From positions 4,084,501-4,148,500 of the forward strand of contig OX439043.1 in the NCBI GenBank assembly GCA_949317995.1: a stretch of DNA of 64,000 bases, in the 5' to 3' direction. This DNA is from Acholoe squamosa. Lineage: Eukaryota > Annelida > Polychaeta > Phyllodocida > Polynoidae. Shown one piece after another: positions 19,228 to 31,380 of the stretch. The notes beneath the pieces are model-generated. The model was not told where the DNA came from and searched no databases. It saw only the letters and a list, made by a program, of their open reading frames with translations. Position 1 is the first letter of the stretch, and every line of letters starts with the position of its first letter. The position numbers were made by a program, and so were the translations under genes.

Positions 19228-19981
19228 CCTTAAAGGGTTAAACCCCGGAATGCACCATTGGTCCTTAAAGGGTTAAACCCCGGAATGCACCATTGGTCCT
19301 TAAAGGGTTAAACCCTGGAATGCACCATTGGTCCTTAAAGGGTTAAACCCTGGAATGCATCATTGGTCCTTAAAGGGTTAAACCCTGAAATGCACCATTG
19401 GTCCTTAAAGGGTTAAACCCTGGAATGCACCATTGGTCCTTAAAGGGTTAAACCCTGGAATGCACCATTGGTCCTTAAAGGGTTAAACCCTGGAATGCAT
19501 CATTGGTCCTTAAAGGGTTAAACCCCGGAATGCATCATTGATCCTTAAAGGGTTAAACCCCGGAATGCATCATTGGTCCTTAAAGGGTTAAACCCCAGAA
19601 TGCATTATTGGTCCTTAAAGGGTTAAACCCCAGAATGCATCATTGGTCCTTAAAGGGTTAAACCTCAGAATGCATCATTGGTCCTTAAAGGGTTAAACCT
19701 CAGAATGCACCATTGGTCCTTAAAGGGTTAAACCCCTGAATGCACCATTGGTCCTTAAAGGGTTAAACCTCAGAATGCACCATTGGTCCTTAAAGGGTTA
19801 AACCTCAGAATGCACCATTGATACTGAAAGGGTTAAACCCCGAATGCACCATTGGTTCTTAAAGGGTTAAACCCCGGAATGCACCATTGGTCCTTAAAGG
19901 GTTAAACCCCGGAATGCACCATTGGTCCTTAAAGGGTTAAACCCCAGAATGCACCATTGGTCCTTAAAGGGTTAAACCCTG
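19228..19981. repeat. 35-bp minisatellite array, about 21 copies (copy A)
   Basis: The unit begins CCTTAAAGGGTTAAACCCC and ends GAATGCACCATTGGT. Units vary mainly at the CCCC/CCCT and GGAATGC positions. There are no unique spacers. It includes the short dyad GGGTTAAACCC. Confidence 0.95.
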
Positions 19982-20434
19982 GGGATACTCATGCTCACTG
20001 TCCTTTTACCAAAACCTTAGACAGCCATGTATTATTTAACCGTCTATAACCCCCATTGTAGAAGTTGGTAGTTACTGATATTGACAGTAACACCCCTGAG
20101 CCTGCACCCACTAGGACCGGATCCTTGGATCTAAGTCTACTTGGATTACACTACATATCGTAAGCCCTCTAAGAGCTGCTAATACAGGCGTGCAAAATGT
20201 CATTCAGCAGCTCGATGTGCCAAGACAAGTCTGCTTGCCAGTACTTCATTGGAGCATCATGGCATCGCTCTTGGACTGTACCAACTGTGACGGGTCGTCA
20301 TGATCCCTGAATGCATAATTCATGTGCTTGATACATCAGCAGCCCTTCTGGGGTTAAAGTCTTAGACAGCTGTATAAAGTGATTTAGCGGATTGAGAATT
20401 AAAGGATGTACAGAGGATGAGTCCCTAATTCTCC
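19982..20434. other. Unique segment between the first two arrays (copy A)
   Basis: No gene is seen. It includes GCATCATG-type words related to the MITE at 36144-36325. The matching segment is 49373-49825. Confidence 0.5.
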
Positions 20435-20742
20435 GGTACGTTTAACCAAATCCCCCCGTCCCACAATGCTGAGGTATGTTTAACCAAAGCCCCCCCATCC
20501 CACAATGCTGAGGTATGTTTAACCAAAGCCCCCCCATCCCACAATGCTGAGGTATGTTTAACCAAAGCCCCCCATCCCACAATGCTGAGATATGTTTAAC
20601 CAAAGCCCCCCCATCTCACAATGCTGAGATATGTTTAACCAAAGCCCCCCCATCCCACAATGCTGTGGTATGTTTAACCAAAGCCCCCTGTCCCACAATG
20701 CTGAGGTATGTTTAACCAAAGCCCCCTGTCCCACAATGCCCC
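20435..20742. repeat. ~38-bp minisatellite array, about 8 copies (copy A)
   Basis: The unit contains GGTATGTTTAACCAAAGCCC then a variable C-run and CATCCCACAATGCTGA. Unit length varies from 36 to 39 with the C-run. Copy B has about 25 units at 49826-50791. Confidence 0.95.
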
Positions 20743-23700
20743 AGGTTTTATTAGGTCTCTTTTAAATATTTACCCGACGGGCCATTTCATAGGTGAGTGA
20801 GTAAGTGAGTAATAGATGTTTTACGCCATTTCGACAGCTAAGGTCATATTCATGGCGAGAACTACATTACACAATTTCACAGAGGAATGTGTCAGTGCCC
20901 ACACATATGTGCACCACACACATCTGAGGGGATAGGAAAGATGAGATATAGACCCTTTTAAGTGGGCTAGGGAAGCCCGCATTTCATAGGTAAATGTCTG
21001 TGTAAGAAATATCACTTCTCAAATCATCATAATAATGGGTGACAAATAAACTAGGCTATTTTCTCCGAAGCGCCCATCCTCCAACATACTTTTGCAAACC
21101 TTGCTAGCTACTAGAAAACTGTTACTAGATTTACAGATTGTTTGGTTACTTTACAGATGTTTAGCTGTGGGAGAGATGAGATCTATTATACAAATCAAGT
21201 TGATCCTAATTGAGTCATGTACATCACGGATCAGCCTTAACTTGACAATGGTCTTGATGGAGCTTGACGTTCTGTCATATGTAAGATTCTCGTTAACTCA
21301 GTTGTGTAGGTTATATGACATCATAGGACCTGACAGTTGACAGCTGAGGGGGACTGTTCATGCTTTATTAAAGAGCAGAGTTGTTTATCATTTAAAGGCA
21401 GCAAATCAGCACAAGATTAATGGTCTGTCCTATAAAGGTCAAAACTGCTGAATCTGTATCTGACAGCTTTTCTAATCAAAATCATGCATTTGGGAAATTT
21501 CAATAAGTATTTCAATACGGCTGTTTGGCATTTAGTCAAGTGTCATACATTAGTCATACAAGGATATTGCCTCATATAAATTCCCGATTCCAGAAGAGGA
21601 ATGTACCACAAAATCCTATCACATTTTTGATGCAAAGGATTTGAGCTCCATCCAATCTCTAAAAAAAGTAAATTGGCCGTACTTCGCACCGTCTTCCAAT
21701 ATACTAGAATTGGATGGGACATCTATGACCAGATGTAAAATAAAGGCAATCTATTGCAGCTCTGACATTCCCCTGGGGCTGATCTTCTTCAATCTGTGCT
21801 GGGGGCCACTGTTGCCCATATTTGGTGGGTGTTGGCAAGAGGAGAGATGCGAGCAGGCTCACAGCGCAATCTACCAGTAGTCACTTTTCCTTCCATGATC
21901 TACCTGCCCTCCATTCTTCCCTATGCATGTCTTTCTAACTAACTACCTTTGCTCTATTCCTTTTCTGCCTGTATTTCTATCTGTCTTTCTCCATCTGTCT
22001 GTCTGCCTCTTCCTCCCTTCTCATAATTCCCATCTCTCTCCCTCATGTTTCATCTCTCTTGCCCTCAATTTCATTTTTGTCTGCACTCTACATTTCCTAC
22101 AAGGTTTACTTCATTCCTTGTTGACTTTCCTTTCTTTAATCTCTTCCTCTTTTCTTTGTCCTTGGTTCCCCTCATCTTGTCTCATCTTTACCTCCCAAAT
22201 CTCTGTCCCAATGTGGCATAAATTGCCCCCTGCTTACACCCCTGACACAATATGTAAAGCCTCAGTTAGGTCCCTTATCCACCTTGGCCCCTGTGCTCAT
22301 CTCCCATACAGACCTGTTGGACCCTGCTCTGCCCGTCCTATTCATAGAGATAACTAAAGCTGTGTGCACTAAGTGTTATGAGCCCGTGCTCTCTAAGCTG
22401 TTGGCTTCCATCCTGGACTGCCAATGGAGCTGTCAAAGGCTGAGGTTTTACTGACTGGTGTGGTGGGTGATTGAGGTGTTAGGGACTCATCTCTATCATA
22501 TGACCAGCCCTCTGAACAGACATCACGGCCCTGGAGCTTGCGCACTCTAATGTCCTGCTTCAGTACTGTGATGGCAGATAGCCCTGTTCGTAGTCCACAC
22601 ACCGATGGTGGCCGCGCAGCAATGATGGCCGCCTGACCTTATTTTGCTCCTCTTAAAGTTTTGATACATAAAAGTGGATCCTACAATTTGAACTTGAGTT
22701 TACAGTAGCATCATAAAGGTTTTTATGTTTACCCATCAAATATTTATTTCACATGTTATGACCTAATAGTAAATGTTAAAGTAAATATTCACTCCATTGG
22801 AGATATCCTGGCCCTATTTTACCATAAGAAATACCCCCTACCCTACAAGATAACTCAAAATCATCTTATCAATATTGAGATGAAAGTAATTTTACACATG
22901 AGTCCTGGACCATGCACTTGAATGGACATGTGTATTTACCTAGAATTTATTTTGTTCCACAGTCAATCTTTACATCATAAAAAATTTGATGAAATTCCAT
23001 TTCCCCAAAATATTCACAGAAATAAGGTTGAACACCACTAAATCAGCTTCCTTCTCCTATAATTCCTCTACCAAGCACAAATCAAGATGGCTGCCACTTG
23101 GGCACAAAATAATAGGGACCAACAAGAAGAAGTCAGGCTACACATGGGCCCCTGATGAAATACGACAGCACTACATGTGGAAACAATCATAGGGATGGTA
23201 AGAAATGGAGAACTTAGCTCACATATGGAGGTGTTGTAACGTCACACTGGTCATGATGGGAGAAGGGGCATGGCAATGATTAAGGGAAAAATGTGGATTG
23301 AGGAAGTCAATCTCTCTTTCATTGCTATCAAAGCTCTATTGGATCAAAAGACTTGCTCCGCACCATTACAATAATAGTGAAGTGAACATGAGCTAACATG
23401 GGCGAGGGTTTTATTTTATGTGAATAACTTCTTCCCGTAGAGATAGCATTAGGGAGCTGATCCGCACACCCCCAGTGGCGTAACGTGTCTCGATCCACCA
23501 CAGCCGCCGATCCAGTACTGCAGCCTCGTTCTGGGTGCATGTAAACATTCAAAATGGCGGATCGGCGCTTTTACGGGGAACTACGGTACCGGATTTTGAT
23601 AATTTTTCCTTATTAAAACATCTAAAAACATAAAATAAATATAGAACTAAACTCCCCTGGTGTCCTCGGTGGCTGATCCACCCCTTGGGGGGGTCTCCCC

Positions 23701-24172
23701 CTCGTGGTGGATCGACCACCTCGTACACCACGGTCGTGTAGTTCTATCTATTTATCATTGATTTGTTGTTGATATTGTATTTGTATTGATTTTAGTATAG
23801 AGTGATCAATTCCCAATTGGTGCATGGTCAAAAGGCATGGCCTCATAGGCAGAGCTGCCCCTTATGTTTGTTTATGTACCAATTGTGACCATCCTTGTGC
23901 CCTGACTCCTGCTTGCTTCCAACTTTTGTTCAGGGGGGGGGGGACTGCCAACATCCAACAGTAGACCTGTGCCGATTGGCTTAGCGGTTGGAGCTCCCTG
24001 ATTGGTTCAGGTTCATGTATGATTATGCATCGCATCACTTCCTCAACTACGTGACTTTTGTCAGCTACGGTTTGAACAAATGAATAAATAGATATGAGGT
24101 TGTTAGTTTCATGCATGTAACACACTACCAACGATGCTTACCACGTGAAGGTCACCTCATTTTAAGGATCTC
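20743..24172. other. Duplicated single-copy-like DNA, no gene supported (copy A)
   Basis: Short frames here are preserved in copy B only because the DNA is duplicated. A pyrimidine-rich tract (mostly TTCC/TCTG words) runs from about 21890 to 22210. A YY1-like CAAGATGGCTGCC occurs near 23084. The 341-bp insertion at 23415-23755 is described separately. Confidence 0.5.
23415..23755. mobile_element. 341-bp insertion found only in copy A
   Basis: Copy B reads straight through (GGTTTTAT then CATTGATTTG, 53465-53480). In A the insert is flanked by TTTAT at 23410-23414 and 23751-23755, a 5-bp target duplication. It contains a CAAAATGGCGG site and an imperfect inverted pair ATAGAACT...AGTTCTAT (about 23641-23746). 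No coding capacity. Family not recognised. Confidence 0.7.
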
Positions 24173-27100
24173 CTACCTAACCTATAGAGTTGGTAAGCTT
24201 AATGCCTATCCCTCTGCTGTCTATAGCTAACCTATAGAGCTGGTAAGCCTAATGCCTACCCCTCTGCTGCCTATACCTAACCTATAGAGCTGGTAAGCCT
24301 AATGCTTACCCCTCTGCTGCCTATACCTAACCTATAGAGCTGGTAAGCCTAATGCTTACCCCTCTGCTGCCTACCTAACCTATAGAGCTGGTAAGCCTAA
24401 TGCTTACCCCTCTGCTGCCTATACCTAACCTATAGAGCTGGTAAGCCTAATGCCTACCCCTCTGCTGCCTATACCTAACCTATAGAGCTGGTAAGCCTAA
24501 TGCTTACCCCTCTGCTACCTATACCTAACCTATAGAGCTGGTAAGCCTAATGCTTACCCCTCTGCTGCCTATACCTAACCTATAGAACTGGTAAGTCTAA
24601 TGCCTACCCCTCTGCTGCCTATACCTAACCTATAGAGCTGGTAAGCCTAATGGTTACCTCTCTGCTGCCTGTACCTAACCTATAGAGTTGGTAAGCCTAA
24701 TGCTTACCCTTCTGCTGCCTATACATAACCTATAGAGCTAGTAAGCCTAATGCCTATCCCTCTGCTGCCTATACCTAACCTATAGAGCTGGTAAGCCTAA
24801 TGCCTACCCCTCTGCTGCCCATACCTAACCTATAGAGCCGGTATGCCTAATGCTTACCCCTCTGCTGTCTATAGCTAACCTATAGAGCTAGTAAGCCTAA
24901 TGCTTACCCTTCTGCTGCCTATACCTAACCTATAGAGCTGGTAAGTCTAATGGTTACCCCTCTGCTGCCTATACCTAACCTATAGAGCTAGTAAGCCTAA
25001 TGCCTACCCCTCTGCTGCCTATACCTAACCTATAGAGCTGGTAAGCCTAATGCTTACCCCTCTGCTGCCTATACCTAACCTATAGAGCTGGTAAGCCTAA
25101 TGCTTACCCCTCTGCTGCCTGTACCTAACCTATAGAGCTGGTAAGCCTAATGCCTACCCCTCTGCTGCCTATACCTAACCTATAGAGCCGGTATGCCTAA
25201 TGCTTACCCCTCTGCTGTCTATAGCTAACCTATAGAGCTGGTAAACCTAATGCTTACCCCTCTGCCTCCTATACCTAACCTATAGAGCTGGTAAGCCTAA
25301 TGCCTACCCCTCTGCCTCCTATACCTAACCTATAGAGCTGGTAAGCCTAATGCCTACCCCTCTGCTGCATATACATAACCTATAGAGCTAGTAAGCCTAA
25401 TGCTTACCCCTCTGCTGCATATACATAACCTATAGAGCTGGTAAGCCTAATGCTTACCTCTCTGCTGCCTATACATAACCTATAGAGCTGGTAAGCCTAA
25501 TGCTTACCCCTCTGCTGCTTATACATAACCTATAGAGCTGGTAAGCCTAATGCCTACCCCTCTGCTGCCTATACATAACCTATAGAGCTAGTAAGCCTAA
25601 TGCCTACCCCTCTGCTGCCTGTACCTAAGCTATAGAGCTGGTAAGCCTAATGCCTACCCCTCTGCTGCCTTTACCTAAGCTATAGAGCTGGTAAGCCTAA
25701 TGGTTACCCCTCTGCTGCCTGTACCTAACCTATAGAGCTGGTAAGCCTAATGCCTACCCCTCTGCTGCCTGTACCTAAGCTATAGAGCTGGTAAGCCTAA
25801 TGGTTACCCCTCTGGTGCCTATACATAACCTATAGAGCTAGTAAGCCTAATGCCTACCCCTCTGCTGCCTGTACCTAAGCTATAGAGCTGGTGAGCCTAA
25901 TGCCTACCTCTCTGCTGCCTGTACCTAAGCTATAGAGCTGGTAAGCCTAATGCCTACCCCTCTGCTGCCTGTACCTAAGCTATAGAGCTGGCAAGCCTAA
26001 TGGTTACCCCTCTGCTGCCTGTACCTAAGCTATAGAGCTGGTACGCCTAATGCCAACCCCTCTGCTGCCTGTACCTAAGCTATAGAGCTGGTAAGCCTAA
26101 TGGTTACCCCTCTGCTGCCTGTACCTGAGCTATAGAGCTGGTAAGCCTAATGGTTACCCCTCTGCTGCCTGTACCTAAGCTATAGAGCTGGTAAGCCTAA
26201 TGGTTACCCTTCTGCTGCCTATACCTAACCTGTAGAGCTGGTAAGCCTAATGCCTACCCCTCTGCTGCCTACCTAACCTATAGAGCTGGTAAGCCAAATG
26301 CTTACCCCTCTGCTGCCTATACCTAACCTATAGAGCTTGTAAGCCTAGCACTTACCCCTCTGCTGTCTATACCTAACCTATAGAGCTGGTAAGCCTAATG
26401 CCTACCCCTCTGCTGCCTGTACCTAAGCTATAGAGCTGGTAAGCCTAATGCCTACCCCTCTGCTGCCTGTACCTAAGCTATAGAGCTGGTAAGCCTAATG
26501 GTTACCCCTCTGCTGCCTGTACCTAAGCTATAGAGCTGGTACGCCTAATGCCAACCCCTCTGCTGCCTGTACCTAAGCTATAGAGCTGGTAAGCCTAATG
26601 GTTACCCCTCTGCTGCCTGTACCTGAGCTATAGAGCTGGTAAGCCTAATGGTTACCCCTCTGCTGCCTGTACCTAAGCTATAGAGCTGGTAAGCCTAATG
26701 GTTACCCTTCTGCTGCCTATACCTAACCTGTAGAGCTGGTAAGCCTAATGCCTACCCCTCTGCTGCCTATACCTAACCTATAGAGCTGGTAAGCCAAATG
26801 CTTACCCCTCTGCTGCCTGTACCTAAGCTATAGAGCTGGTAAGTCTAATGCTTACCCCTCGGCTACCTATACCTAACCTATAGAGCTGGTAAGCCTAATG
26901 CTTACCCCTCTGCTGCCTACCTAACCTATAGAGCTGGTAAGCCAAATGCCTACCCCTCTGCTGCCTACCTAACCTATAGAGCTGGTAAGCCAAATGCTTA
27001 CCCCTCTGCTGCCTATACCTAACCTATAGAGTTGGTAAGCCTAATGCTTACCCCTCTGCTGCCTATACCTAACCTATAGAGCTGATTAGTCTAATGCCTA

Positions 27101-27185
27101 CCCCTCTGCTGCCTATACCTAAGCTATAGAGCCGGTAGGCCTAATGCTTACCCCTCTGCTGCCTATACCTAAACTATAGAGCCTG
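24173..27185. repeat. 50-bp minisatellite array, about 60 copies (copy A)
   Basis: The unit is built from CCTAACCTATAGAGCTGGTA, AGCCTAATGC and CTACCCCTCTGCTGCCTATA. Two unit types alternate in blocks (CCTAACC versus CCTAAGC). Larger repeats of about 350 bp and 498 bp are visible inside. Copy B has about 23 units at 53891-55056. Confidence 0.95.
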
Positions 27186-27566
27186 TGGACTTTGCCAGAC
27201 TGCCTGACCGAATGTCTTGCCGTGATCTTGGGACCTTGGGCTACAATTTGTCTTTATGACCAGGCAATTGGACCACCAAAAGGTTTATACAGCCTAAAAT
27301 AAAAGGCATTAATGTTTGTTAAGATGTAAAGAGTTGAATGATCAAATAAAAAAGAGATAATTCTTGTTTTCTTTCCTGACAATAATACTATAAAATTACG
27401 GAAGATTGGAGTGTGCTGAGACCTGTTCTTTTACCTCATTCAGGAGCTGTACAATGGCTTATATTGTAAATGAATTAGTTCAGAATTGATGTAGATCTGA
27501 AGAATTGCATACAATAGATGGATGATCTGTCCATGTGAAATGGCAAGATATGGTTCTATACAATAC
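27186..27566. other. Non-coding segment after the 50-bp array (copy A)
   Basis: No coding frame is supported. Sequence around 27550 lacks about 80 bp present in copy B (about 55420-55488), next to the exon-like sequence. Confidence 0.5.
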
Positions 27567-28074
27567 CGTATTCCAGGTGGAGGCGTATAGGGGCGGCAAG
27601 TGAACTGTCATCATTGTAGACTCATTAACGACAATACCTCCACTGTCAACAGTGATATCTTCTGCCGCTAGCTCAAGATGGTGTGCAGTGGTCAAGTTGT
27701 TGTCATATCCCAATGATGTTTGCAACATGTCAGTGTTTTCAACATACCTTAATGAATTCAGATCTAGTGGCTCATCAACGATGCTGAGAACATCACCGTG
27801 ATTTATAAAGTACTGGTTTTGGAGAGTCACATGATGAGGTCCTGGCTCGCTGACAGTGACCCTCTCCTTGAATTTCAGACTGTAGCCACTTAAACATGGT
27901 CATGTAAAAGGAACGCGCCGCTGACACATAGAGGGACAGACCATTTACAGAGGCAGCACATGATATATCCACTCCAGGGAAGACAGTCAGTCCAGGAGGG
28001 GGTTCAGATGGTCCCGGAATCATGGGGGAAAATGTTCTGCTCTCCCCACATTCTGAGGAGTTTATGTATTGACC
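27567..28074 (-). pseudogene. Broken copy of an exon-like coding segment (copy A)
   Basis: Homologue of the intact 176-codon exon-like frame at 55505-56032. Relative to B it lacks 17 bases near 27887, which shifts the frame, and one codon near 27631. The two remaining pieces are still nearly identical in sequence to B. This is loss of function in one duplicate, provided the exon is real. Confidence 0.5.
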
Positions 28075-28633
28075 CTGTAGGGTCTACCTGATGGACGTAG
28101 GAGAAGGGGGGGGGCAGGGGGACTGGGCTCCCCCCAGTCATAGAGGAGGGGGGCCTGATTATGTCTGAGGCCCCCCCCCAAAAAAAAAATTTACCAAGAA
28201 GTCATAATGAAATGTAAAAGCAGCTAAAACTTTCCATTCCAAATTAGATTAATATGTTAAAGGGATAGGGAAAATGGAGCCCTGAGCCTCAAATCAGATC
28301 TAAAATTCACCAAAAATACTTTTCTATTAAATTCTATTATGGGTATGTATAGGCATCATCGCGCTCGAGCCGATAATTCAAGGTGTTCAAATTGGGTCCC
28401 TGCTGGGCCCCCCAATGAAGATTTGCTTCCTACGCCTGTGTGCACCAATGCAGTACTGGTGAGTAGTCTTGCCAGCACTTCTTTTGTGCATCATGCCAAC
28501 CTACAGACAGCCCCATGTGTATCAGTTAATGCTAAACTGTTTTATGTCAAGGTGAATATCGATGCCCATAGATAACCCACTAATCCCCCGTATTGCACCC
28601 CTGCGTGAAATAACCAGCGCCAAATCCGCACAA
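28075..28633. other. Non-coding segment, copy A
   Basis: It contains G-rich and C-rich homopolymer runs and a fragment related to the GCATCATG MITE family (about 28440-28515). No gene is supported. Confidence 0.45.
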
Positions 28634-28696
28634 TGACGTCATAGGTCCATTGTGCATGCGCAGCTTTTTTGAAACGTAAACATCCAAGATGGCGGC
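28634..28696 (+). promoter_or_regulatory. CRE + NRF1-like + YY1 cluster (copy A)
   Basis: TGACGTCA (28634-28641), TGTGCATGCGCA (28651-28662) and AAGATGGCGGC (28686-28696) lie within 63 bp, all preserved in copy B (56602-56664). The ATG inside the YY1 site opens only eight codons, but GATGGGTAAATAAG shortly after could be a splice donor, so this may be a first exon on the + strand. Confidence 0.45.
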
Positions 28697-28793
28697 GGTC
28701 AGCATTTCGCGATGACGATGGGTAAATAAGAGTTTATTTTGAAGGATATTGATGAAATATCGATTGATTTTTCCACTCAAACACCTTGACATG

Positions 28794-28950
28794 AATGTAA
28801 AGATGAACTCTGATTAGTTTGAGCCTCCTGTTTCTTCACTTGCATTTCCTGCCCGCTCCGCACTTGGCCTAACGGTCTCGTGCGGAACGGGCAGGAAACG
28901 CTTGTGAAGCAATCGTCGGCTTAAACTAATCATTGTTCACCTTTACCATT
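28794..28950. repeat. Long imperfect hairpin, ~70-bp arms (copy A)
   Basis: Left arm 28794-28865 and right arm 28878-28950 are reverse complements with few mismatches. The most GC-rich part is TTCCTGCCCGCTCCGCAC against GTGCGGAACGGGCAGGAA. The matching hairpin in B is 56761-56917. No coding content. It is probably a foldback MITE. Confidence 0.85.
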
Positions 28951-29416
28951 ATATTTATATTGGTTGGAGTTTGTGATTCCATCTCCTAACGGACATAATG
29001 CACTCCTGCATCAATGTACCTTAAAGGATTACCAGTTTTATAGTTTTTTTTGAACAGATTTAAACTTTATTTGGTCTAGAGATATTTCATCATGTTGACA
29101 TAGGCACGGTGTATACATATTTTTGTAAGCTGGTTATAATACCATTGATATAGAATGACCTATACACATATGGTGATATATTATATAATTACCCATATTT
29201 TAAGGTAATTTTTTGTAATAATAACATGACCAAACAGTTAATGACCAGATCGTCATTTAGAAAATGTTGTTATGATCTGGCCATATAAACTCTTACCACT
29301 CTTCATATAATTGTAAATGTATAATAACAATATTTTGAACAATTTGGGACACTCTGGTCTACTTTAACTACAATAATAATTGTTTCCCTCCCCCTAACTT
29401 TTTACAATAGAATTTT

Positions 29417-29690
29417 ACAACATGCATTGGTACTGTCAGATTCGATTCAAGTTATACATTGATAGAGTCGATTTGGACTATTTTAGATATAGTCTTGAAT
29501 TTATCTATTTCTCTTACATATTCTAATATCAGTTTCTGGATTGTTCCAGGTTCACAACATGCATTGGTACTATCCTATTTGAATTATACATTGATAGAAT
29601 CGATTAAGACTTTCTTAGATATAGCCTTGAATTTATCTATTTCTCTTACATTTCTCATATCAATTTCTAGATTGTTCCAGGTTTGGGCAC
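29417..29690. repeat. Tandem duplication of ~137 bp at the LINE 3' coding end
   Basis: ACAACATGCATTGGTACT starts at 29417 and again at 29554, and the intervening sequence repeats with scattered differences. The stop of the RT frame lies in the second unit, so the duplicate may have changed or added sequence at the coding end. Confidence 0.8.
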
Positions 29691-31380
29691 ATAGACATTC
29701 AAGTGACTTTATATATGCTGTACAATTAATTTTTCTATAATTTAATACAGGTGCACTGGAAAATCTGGTGTTTCTTACAGTCGGTTTAATATATTCCTCC
29801 ATTGTAGATCTTTTAAAGGCTAGCATTTTAGTATGATAAAGTCTTCTAGCTTCTAACATGGGAGTATCAGTTTCTCTGTGTACAAATTTTGTAGGAGTCA
29901 ATAAATGAACGTCTAGGCAATTCTTTAGACACTTGTTTTGCAGTCGCTGTAGTTCTAGTAATAGTTCAGCTTTGGCTCCATTGTATAGTATATCACAGTA
30001 ATCAATAATTGGTATAATATGCATTTTGTACATTCTTATTCTAGCAGTGGTTGACAGATATTTTCTAGTTTTATACGGAATTATTGATTTGAAGCGAGCA
30101 TTTTTTATAACATTTCTCACATACATGTTAAAATTCAGTTCTTGGTCCAAGGTAACCCCTAAATATTTATATGATGAGACGTTCATTAGAGCTTTCCCAT
30201 TTAGAACAATTTTTGGTTTCTGTATTCTTTTCAACTTTATTGCAGAAGCAAAGGTCATTATTTTTGTTTTAGATTCATTCATTGTAAGTTTGTTAGCCGA
30301 GGACCAAAGAGAGAAAGTGTTCAGCGCAGTTGTGAGTTCATTTGATAATAAGTCAATGTTTTTTCCTGATATGTATAGGACTGAGTCATCGGCATATAGC
30401 AAGGTTTTATGGACATCATTTTCAGAGATACAGTCATTAATATATAATAAGAAGAACAAAGGACCCAAAATTGAGCCCTGTGGTACTCCACATGATAAAT
30501 TGACCTTTTCAGAGCGTATGTGGTTAGCTATAGAACATTGTTGTCTCCTAGACAGGTAATTTTCAATTAAAGTTAGATTTCTGTTCCTGACTCCATATTG
30601 TTCGAGTTTGTGTAATAATATTAAGTGATTTACTGAATCAAAAGCCTTTTTTATATCTATAAAGGCAGCCATTGTCACATTACCATCATTTCTATTTTAT
30701 AATACATCATCTACCAGTACTGAAATAGAGTCAAGTGTAGATTTACATTTTTGATAGCCACCTTGATTTTTTGATAAAATATCAAATCTATCTAAGTGAT
30801 AGCTTAGTTTATTGTGGATGAGTCTCTCTAATACTTTGCCTGGAACAGGTAGAACACTAATCGGCCTAAGATTAGATACATTGGACGGATCGCCACCTTT
30901 TGGTAAAGGAGTCACAGTGGCTATTTTCCAGCTATCTGGAATTTGGCCTGTATTTGTAATCAAATTTATAATTTTAATAAATTTCTGGGGAAACTTCAAC
31001 ATTGTTTTTTTAAATATATCAGTAGATAAATAATCAATGGCAGATGACTTAGATGTGTCTATATTAGACAGACATTTTATGATTTCTTCATCAGTGAAAT
31101 TCATATCTGGCATGTCTACCTCGCAGCGAGTACCTTTAAAATTAAATATAGTTTGGTGTTGTTCAGCAAGTCTAGGTCCAATCTCTGTGAAAAAATTATC
31201 AATATAGGTAGATGTATCATTCATCGAGATTACCTGGCCATTTTCACCTGTTAACATAATAGATTTGTTGGTGCCTTTTTTCGAGGGTAAAATATCTTTC
31301 ATAGTACTCCAGATTTTTTTTGGTATCATTCTTGAAGATTTCAGAGAGATTAGAATAATAAGTCTCTTTGGCTCGTTCAA
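29584..31380 (-). pseudogene. LINE reverse transcriptase domain
   Basis: One frame interrupted by a single TAA at 30697-30699. RT motifs: LPKGGDPSNVSNLRPISVL, FIDIKKAFDSVNH, GVPQGSILGPLFFLLYIND and catalytic YADD in LLYADDSVLY. A conserved LINE C-terminal region (MHIIPIIDYCDILYNG) follows. It would copy LINE RNA at a nicked target. It is degenerate through the TAA and the upstream frameshift. Confidence 0.85.

Noticed and set aside
19228-19981. TTAAAGGG/TTAACCC words as interstitial telomere repeats
   Set aside because: The period is 35 bp and the words do not form runs of TTAGGG-type repeats.
19228-27185. Regular short repeats as a possible CRISPR array
   Set aside because: The 35-, 38- and 50-bp units abut without unique spacers, and the surrounding DNA is clearly animal. 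These are minisatellites.
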